Assembly: GCA_018389105.1 (NCBI GenBank)
Contig: JACATO010000196.1
Span: 1-64,000, forward strand
DNA: 64,000 nt
Origin: Nautilus pompilius
Taxonomy: Eukaryota > Mollusca > Cephalopoda > Nautilida > Nautilidae
Direction: 5' to 3'
Shown: one piece after another, positions 57,568 through 64,000 of the stretch
How positions within the stretch are numbered: position 1 is the stretch's first letter
Layout of the letters: every line of letters begins with the position of its first letter
The notes under the pieces: generated by a model
The model's database searches: none
What the model was told of the DNA's origin: nothing
What the model saw: only the letters and a program-made list of their open reading frames with translations
Made by a program: the position numbers and the translations under genes

Positions 57568-60500
57568 GTAAGATCGTATTTGATTTTTAACCCTCTCCCC
57601 CCCACCACGCCAGCGCTGTGGCCCGAGTGAACCACCCGACACGAATTTGGTGGTTCCTCGACTTTCCGGATCGAAGGGGATACGTGTAACTGAAGGTCTT
57701 TCGAACAGATCGGCGGGAAGCGGCCAGGGGCCAGAGCAACGCGAAGTTCCGGGACAGAAGCGATTTTTAGTTATAATGTCGATTTTTGCAAGGGTTAACC
57801 ATTTGCTTTATGCACCACACGACGAGAGCAACAACACCGCCACCTCCTTTTTGGTCCGTCTGGTAGGCGATTAGAGACAAAAGTGTGGAATTCTCATCAA
57901 GAGGGCGATAAATTGCTGGTAGACTCTCGGTGCGCGCTAATTAGGGATTTCAAAAAAACAACCTCAAACATGTTCTACTTAAATCTACACCTGGAAGGTC
58001 ACGAAAACAAACTCGTGAAATAAAAACTTTCCATTTAAATATCAATTCATTTTAGTGGCATAAAATAGCAGTCCAACTTTGATATGTACTTGCATAATTC
58101 AATGTATTAACCTGTTCAGCCATCTTACCGGCCTGAGCGAGTAGCGTTCTGCATTCCGACAGGTGTCGCTTTAACGAACCTGTTCCTGGCCCGACTTCAG
58201 TTTCCAGAATTGTTTCTTTCCTGAATTTATCTGATCGGTCTTCAGGGTCAAGAAATGGCCTTCTCAGAGTGATTCGCTTTCAGTGTCAAAGCCGCTTTCT
58301 GGGTGTCGTCTTAAACCCAGTCTCTCTCTCTTTTTTTTTTCCAGAGTAAAAAAATTGTTCCTCATTTGCCTAAAGAGACTTTACTTAAAGGTTCGAGTTT
58401 AAAACTCCATTAACCATTTCCGGCGTAAGTTTGCGATGCTACATTCTCGTTAGCTTGTAGTATGGTCCATGAGAGCTAAGACCTTGAGGGTTGATCAAAT
58501 AGAGTTATGATGTTCCAGTGGATGAGGAAACCCGAAGGATGGTGGGAGAGGATGGAAATCCTAACAAAGGAAGTCGCGATTCATTTGGCCTGCGCTCAAA
58601 ATTGCCCAGCGCCATCTAGCGTATATTTCAAAGAAAGGTCTGTTGCTGACAATGTATTACGGCGATATTGGGTTAATTTCGTTTTGATTTATCATACTGT
58701 TTTTCTGTGATCTTCTGGTATTTTATGGAGGAAAAAAATAGAATGGACAAACTGTAGCCCGAGCTTCTTGAGAATAGTTCGGTCTGTCATTTTACTACTC
58801 ACGAACCTAGGTTCGCGTCTCCCATACAGCGGATACTCAGTAAGTAGTTTAGACGATGCAGCAGTTTTTTGTTTGTTTGTTTTTTTTCTTCCTTTTAACC
58901 CTACGAGTTGCCACGTCAATTCCTATCAACCTCGGAACGCTCAGCCCGGAGGCACTGGCTGGTATTTGCGGTGAACTGGCCGCATGTATATTTAGCCAGC
59001 GACGCGATCGTAACGCGAAACACGTGGGATTGGAGCGACACGGGTTTGTAATAATCGGAGTGGCTCCACCTACCGGATCTGGAAGGTAGTGGTGGGCACA
59101 CGGATGTAAACGATTCGGCGCAGAAGTCCCCTAAAGCAACCGTGACGTTTTCTGAGTCTCGGGAATGTACGCCGTCGGGCTGTGTAGGATATTATCGCCA
59201 AAATGCGGGGAGAGTCACCCTCCCTAATGGGGTGGTGGTGGCGGTAGAGGGTTAATGGTGTTCTCATATTTAGGAACATCGAAAAGCGTAGAGCAAGTAA
59301 TTGTAAGACTGAGTAAATGCTGCACCGCTTCAGGTATCGGAATCTTTCGCGAAGCTTCTAATACCTGTCTCAGGACCTTGATGGGGGACATATCACAGGT
59401 GACGGGAACTGCTCTCTTGCGGAATCCTACATCGCCAAAGAATTCTCATCCGCACAAAGTGATGGTTTTCCCACCTTCGAGTAAACAGACAGGCAATACT
59501 AATTTCGGGGAGCATCTGTGCCCCCCTCCCACTATCCTCCAAACATCGCACCTTCCTCGCTATCCCCGTACATCTGCGGTTTACGTTGCGGTGGTGTGAA
59601 CCTGTATCCGGGAAAAGGGTTTAGAAAATCGCCCCCCAAAAGTACCACTAAGCCAACGCGAAGTTTAGATACACATAAACCTAAAATAATCTTGAAAAGG
59701 TGGGAAGAGGGTGCTCAGTTGAGATTCCTTGAAGTGTTGACCAATTTGGAAATCAACATAGAAATCGCAAAGATTCAGATCAAAGGAATTTAGCTGCTAA
59801 TTTTGGTAAATTCTGCTGCGGTGGTTCTAAACGTGCGGAACCAGACGCCGAAGTGTTATCCGGATTTATCAAAGCGCATTAAAAAAAATCTACATTAATC
59901 TTACAATATAATACTATAACAATGATGATGGTAAATATGTTGGGATTTATATATATATATACCTAAATCTGTATATAGGATAGAAATAGTCGTTCGACTA
60001 GACTGAAGTACACGGAAATTTATCTTAATGTTCCCCCCCCCTTTAAACAATCGTCACTTCTGGGTGTCGCAGAACGGGCACTGACCCGACGAGTTCTGCT
60101 GACGTCATCACACCGAAAACGGACGCGCTACGGGTTTTCCGCGTGTGAGAACGGAACGACATATTAATAGATGGTTAACCAGACAAAATAACATCTAGCA
60201 TAATGAACCAAAAGAAAGAAAAAAAAAACACACATTCACCTTGACGTGATATTTGCATAACATTTACTATTTTTGGTATTTAATGTCCCCCCGCTCAAAA
60301 TGAATTTATTGCCACTGCTGTTCATTAAGTCAGTCATTAAGAAGAAGACAAATAATACTTTTTGTCTAATGACGGACGGCAGTTGGATCCCGATTATGGA
60401 ATGGCATCCGAATCTCAAGTTTAACCCTTGCCATTTGGTGCTGGAAACAGATTTACCCTACAGCTCCAAAAAAATCCCCCCCATCTATTGTCATAGCAGG

Positions 60501-61495
60501 CTGGGGGGGATGCCCTCACGTCTCCGAAAGCCCCGCAACATCTCCGATCAAACTCCTAATTTCATTATTTTTTTGGTGGATAACTATTGAAACTTCCCAG
60601 GCCCGAAAGGGTTAAGGCAGCTCAGCCTTTGAGTGCGTAAGTCTCACATATTTCAGAATTTATGACAGCGATAAATGTTTAATACCAGCATTTAAAATAC
60701 ATATATATATATATATTATATATATAAGTATATGAACTATATTATAAAGGACAGGACACGACCTACAAAACAGTATCCGGTAACAAGCAGAGAGCAGAAG
60801 GACCGTGTAAGTCGGGGGTTTTTGTTGTTTTTTTTGGAATTTCCATCGTTCATACCATAGCGCTTCATCACAAAGCATGCGCAAGCACCTAGTATCTGAA
60901 GAAGTAGGGATGGGCATAGCCAGTCATTAAAAAAAAATGTTCTTTTATCGGGGTTCAACAATTAATGTCGACGTTAAAAGCCAAAATAGATATCTAGTTT
61001 GCATAAGGATCAAAAGGGAGATCGAAAGACCCCCCTCTCCTCCTCCTCCAAACTCCGGTGAGTCATATCAAATGACTGGCAGTGTTCCTTTCTCTTCCCG
61101 TATTTGTCTTGTTGTTGTTGTTGTTCACCCCGTCGGCCGCTAACGGTGACAAACCGACGACGACGATAGAAGAGAGATTCTAGAGAAACGCTGGGCTTGG
61201 CCCCTTCGTTGTCCAGCCCCAACCCGTTCGTCGTGAACTAGACATCGGCATATTCCAGACCCTCTCTAGTCGTTCTGCTTAATTTGTCTACATTTTAAAT
61301 TTAAAAAAAAAGAAGTTCCTTTGAATAATTATGAAACACGTGAAAACGATGGATTCTTCGTAATTGTCATGCAAAGAATTTCCTTTCTTTTCTTCGATAT
61401 TTACCATTGTTTCGGCGTCGTTGATCTTTTAATATTAAGAAAAAGTTTGTCGTTCTGCGTTTGGTACCTCACACGGGTCACGTGGTTTTGTCTTT
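57568..61495. other. About 3.9 kb unique DNA, no gene seen
   Basis: Holds short AT tracts (59949-59962, 60700-60726), poly-C near 60032, an isolated TGACGTCA at 60100-60107 and CTCF-like cores at 57838 and 58610. A weak B-box-like GGTTCGCGTC lies near 58810. Frames of up to 114 codons are not convincing. Confidence 0.35.
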
Positions 61496-61499
61496 ACTT

Positions 61500-61830
61500 G
61501 TTAAGCTGCCTCGTAATCCTATATGTCTCTCTCTCTGTGTGTGTTGTCGCGAATGTACAGTGCTCGTCCGTAATAATTTGTCGGTATGTTAGTTTGTTGG
61601 GAATAAAGCCGAATAGTACCGCGAAGATTATTACGGTAGAACTTGGTCGAGCCATCTTTCGCAGCAAGAAACTCCTCAACTTTGTTTGGCATCGAATCAA
61701 CAAGATTTTGCAATCGCGATTTGCACAAGGTTCCCCTATTATCCGAGTGGGATCTTCCTTTAGTTCCACAATATTGGCAAGATTTGGTTAAGTTATTCTT
61801 AATGTAAAATACTGCTGCTCTCACAGGTGC
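61500..61830 (-). pseudogene. Tc1-type transposase, C-terminal relic
   Basis: On minus, CKSRLQNLVDSMPNKVEEFL followed by AAKDGSTKF (about 61725-61640) fits the closing motif of Tc1 transposases, -LV-SMP-R---VI--KGG-TKY. Upstream the frame is disrupted, and the DDE motifs are not readable. Only the last 35-40 residues are recognisable, so subfamily and boundaries are uncertain. Confidence 0.55.
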
Positions 61831-62334
61831 TTCATTGGACTGATACCGGTGATCGGGGGGTACCTGAGAATGATCTTTTCCATGCCAGCCACATGAGAAG
61901 GATTAGATGTGCATCGCATCTTAATATTCCTCGTTGGTACCGTCGTGGGCTGCTTTGTTTTTGTTTTTGTTTTTTAAACGGTGGTCTGTTCGACAGAACC
62001 TAATCTTTCTGCAAGAAATCAATTCTATCTTCTTACCATGACAGACAGCAACAGCCCCTATCGGGAAAACACAATCTTCTCCATACCAGACCACGTGCTG
62101 AAGACACTGGGGTTTGAAGGTCCCTCCCCCCCCGGATCACCCCGTGACAATACTCGGCGCCACTGTCTAATAGAGAGATAGCTGGTACAGAGGAGAGGAA
62201 GTAGATAGCTACGGTCAACCCGCTGCCCAGTTCATCGGCTTCCTTGGCGCCAGTTCAAAGAAGCGCGTCAGGTCCGACCTCACCTTTTAAGGAGGCCAGA
62301 CCGAAACGCGCTCGGCAGACAGGGTTAGGGGTTA
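61831..62334. other. Unique DNA, no gene seen
   Basis: May contain upstream parts of the Tc1 relic. No exon recognised. Confidence 0.35.
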
Positions 62335-62435
62335 AGCTTAGGGCTCGAACCGCGGATCCACGCATAATGGAGAAGACAGAAGCAGTAATCGGCAAGGGCT
62401 AAACGCGTTACTCAGACACCTTTCCGGTGACCAAC
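62335..62435 (-). mobile_element. tRNA-like element, possible SINE head
   Basis: On minus, GGTGTCTGAGTAACGCG about 60 bases ahead of a B-box GCGGTTCGAGCCC (62344-62356) suggests a decayed tRNA-like promoter. No proper T-stem forms, and no second copy was found in the window, so the call is weak. Confidence 0.35.
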
Positions 62436-63180
62436 AATCGTTAACTCTTCCGAGTCCGAGCTCGTCTGTATATACGTGATGCTAACCCTAAGGACGCTCA
62501 CCGCTACTTGGGATGGATATCTAACAGAACCTAAACTGTGACGAGCAAAGTAGTTTGGCGCTATTAAAAAAAACCCCTAACCGCAACCCCCTTCTTGCGT
62601 TCAGGGATTCCTGCCCGAAGATCTGAGTAATCGGGGTTCTCGCCAGGTGCCCTCGCCGGTGTTGGCCGTTCTGGAAGGGATGCTGGACCAGTCGTTCCGA
62701 GATGAAGTGGAACAGCCGTCCCGAGCGGTTGCCGATGTCTAAGCTTGCATAACCTGGCCCCTATCGATGACTGCGCGGCGATTTCAATTGCAATAGACGA
62801 GGAACGGACGAGCAAAAATCTGGGGTGTTTCTTGTCTTCTGTAATTCCGGGGGGGGCACTTAAGTTAAAAAGGGGTCATGGCTTAAGACGCTACGAGTGA
62901 CATGGTGAAATGGACGTTGGTAAGGCTACGCTACCGGCAACGTATTTAACGATATGATGGTGGGTGTTTCTTTAAAGGGCCAGCGCACTCGATTAACTGG
63001 ACGGCCACCTTTCATTCCGAAGATAGTTCTAGACGCAGTATCATGCATTTCCCGCTGGTTAACCCCCTCCATCGCGAGGCACGAGATCGGCTCGATCTCT
63101 ACGGTGCCCCTAAACAGACTTTTCACACTGAACTTCGAAATCTGATCGCTTCCTGTTACTGCGGTTGCCCAACTCCCCCC
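62436..63180. other. Unique DNA, no gene seen
   Basis: No recognised exon or repeat. Confidence 0.4.
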
Positions 63181-63182
63181 TT

Positions 63183-63347
63183 CCCCTTCGTCGCGAAATC
63201 TACCACCGACAGTAAACGGGTTAACCCTGTTCTCGAAGCCTTCACTTATGGCCGACCGCCGCCCCCTTCGTCGCGAAATCTACCACCGACAGTAAACGGG
63301 TTAACCCTGTTCTCGAAGCCTTCACTTATGGCCGACCGCCGCCGAGA
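63183..63347. repeat. 80-bp tandem duplication
   Basis: CTTCGTCGCGAAATCTACCA starts near 63187 and again 80 bases later. Both copies run through GTTAACCCTGTTCTCGAAGC to GGCCGACCGCCG essentially without change, so the duplication is recent. Confidence 0.93.
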
Positions 63348-64000
63348 CAGGTCCCACATACTAACGGGTAAAGGCGTTTTTTTTTTTATTATTTAAATGT
63401 AGTTTTCTCAAAATAAGTTATTTATACAAGTGTAAGCCCGAAGGGGTTTAATATATTATCCGGGATTCTTCTAGGATGGCCATACAGCTGACAGGCTCCG
63501 TCTTGATCTGTTCTCCGCTGTCGTTATTGGAGGAGACGCTATCGGTGACATAGAGGCACACGTCATCACTGGAATTAATTGTATTCATGTATTCATCTAT
63601 TTATATTGTCAGCCAATCATCCATCCTCAAGCGAGAAACCCCGTCAGAGTTAAATCAACCAACGCACACCATATACACTCTATTCAGTTATGCTCATCTA
63701 TTTTTTCTGTAATTATTATAATAATAAATACATTTTTTTTCTTAACAATGGCAATAGTACTTTTATAAAATCGTAGAATAATGGCTTTATTTTTTTTTAT
63801 TTTTTTGATTTTTAACTCTTTCCTCAAACTTGGTTATCCACGAATCATTTCCTGGTTATCCGCGGTATTAATTTGGCCATCTTCCATAAATTAATGTTTC
63901 TGTCCGAAGCGCGTGCGTGCATGTTGCACGTGTGGTAATATACATTGAATAGCTAGGAGGGAAGAGAAGATAACCACTGTGCACGGTGACCAGGTCAGAA
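63348..64000. other. A+T-rich DNA, no gene seen
   Basis: Poly-T runs and A+T-rich sequence. GGTTATCCGCGG near 63856 and a similar GGTTATCCACGA near 63833 recall the inner end of a pogo/Tigger repeat, but no element can be outlined. Confidence 0.3.

Noticed and set aside
59255..59793. Overlapping frames of 114 and 91 codons
   Set aside because: No motif recognised; two overlapping frames in the same stretch argue against either being real.
61321..61791. 156-codon plus-strand hydrophobic frame
   Set aside because: It lies opposite the Tc1 C-terminal relic, has no recognised domain, and its composition fits A+T-rich random sequence.
63830..63880. Second pogo/Tigger element
   Set aside because: Only two GGTTATCC words are seen, without paired ends or TA duplication.

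Overview
This is a stretch of animal (metazoan) nuclear DNA that is almost entirely non-coding. Several features argue against a bacterial or viral source: very long dinucleotide arrays, many minisatellites, tRNA-derived SINE-like elements with Pol III A/B boxes, a pogo/Tigger-type MITE with a TA target duplication, decayed Tc1/mariner transposases and an RTE-type LINE fragment. No open reading frame looks like an intact host gene. The microsatellite load and repeat types would suit a marine invertebrate such as a mollusc (cephalopods are known for this) or another microsatellite-rich animal, but nothing here fixes the taxon.

Layout. 0-5 kb: long AC, GT and GA arrays separated by unique DNA. 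5-12 kb: mostly unique DNA with an RTE-type LINE 3' fragment (7.2-7.6 kb), two tRNA-like SINEs and a Tc1 5' relic (11.7-12.1 kb). 13-20 kb: an A+T-rich block, a CT-rich composite array, a large GA array and a 35-bp minisatellite. 22.5-23.6 kb: the best preserved Tc1/mariner pseudogene. 25.6-26.2 kb: 13 copies of a 45-bp unit carrying the CRE palindrome. 27.7-34 kb: SINE-A, a 28-bp GT-rich array, a GGA/GAA polypurine tract, a GA-rich composite array and a CT array. 34-45 kb: mostly unique DNA with a SINE-A / Tigger-MITE / SINE-B composite at 40.5-41.5 kb and another SINE-A at 44.3 kb. 45.3-47.4 kb: about 58 copies of another 35-bp satellite. 50.4-52.9 kb: a 47-bp array with E-boxes, a 57-bp duplication and a 56-bp array with paired CCAAT boxes. 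53.4-54.3 kb: a GA array. 55.2-63.4 kb: a third Tc1 relic, another SINE, one possible small exon at 57.5 kb, a Tc1 C-terminal relic at 61.5 kb and an 80-bp duplication.

The most interesting pattern is that three unrelated minisatellites each carry a textbook transcription-factor site in every or nearly every unit: TGACGTCA, TCACGTGA and paired CCAAT. In addition, TGACGTCA occurs about 22 times in the window against roughly one expected. Also notable are two composite arrays of one family in opposite orientation 16 kb apart, and GA arrays that all decay toward the 3' end of the purine strand, which may be partly an assembly effect.
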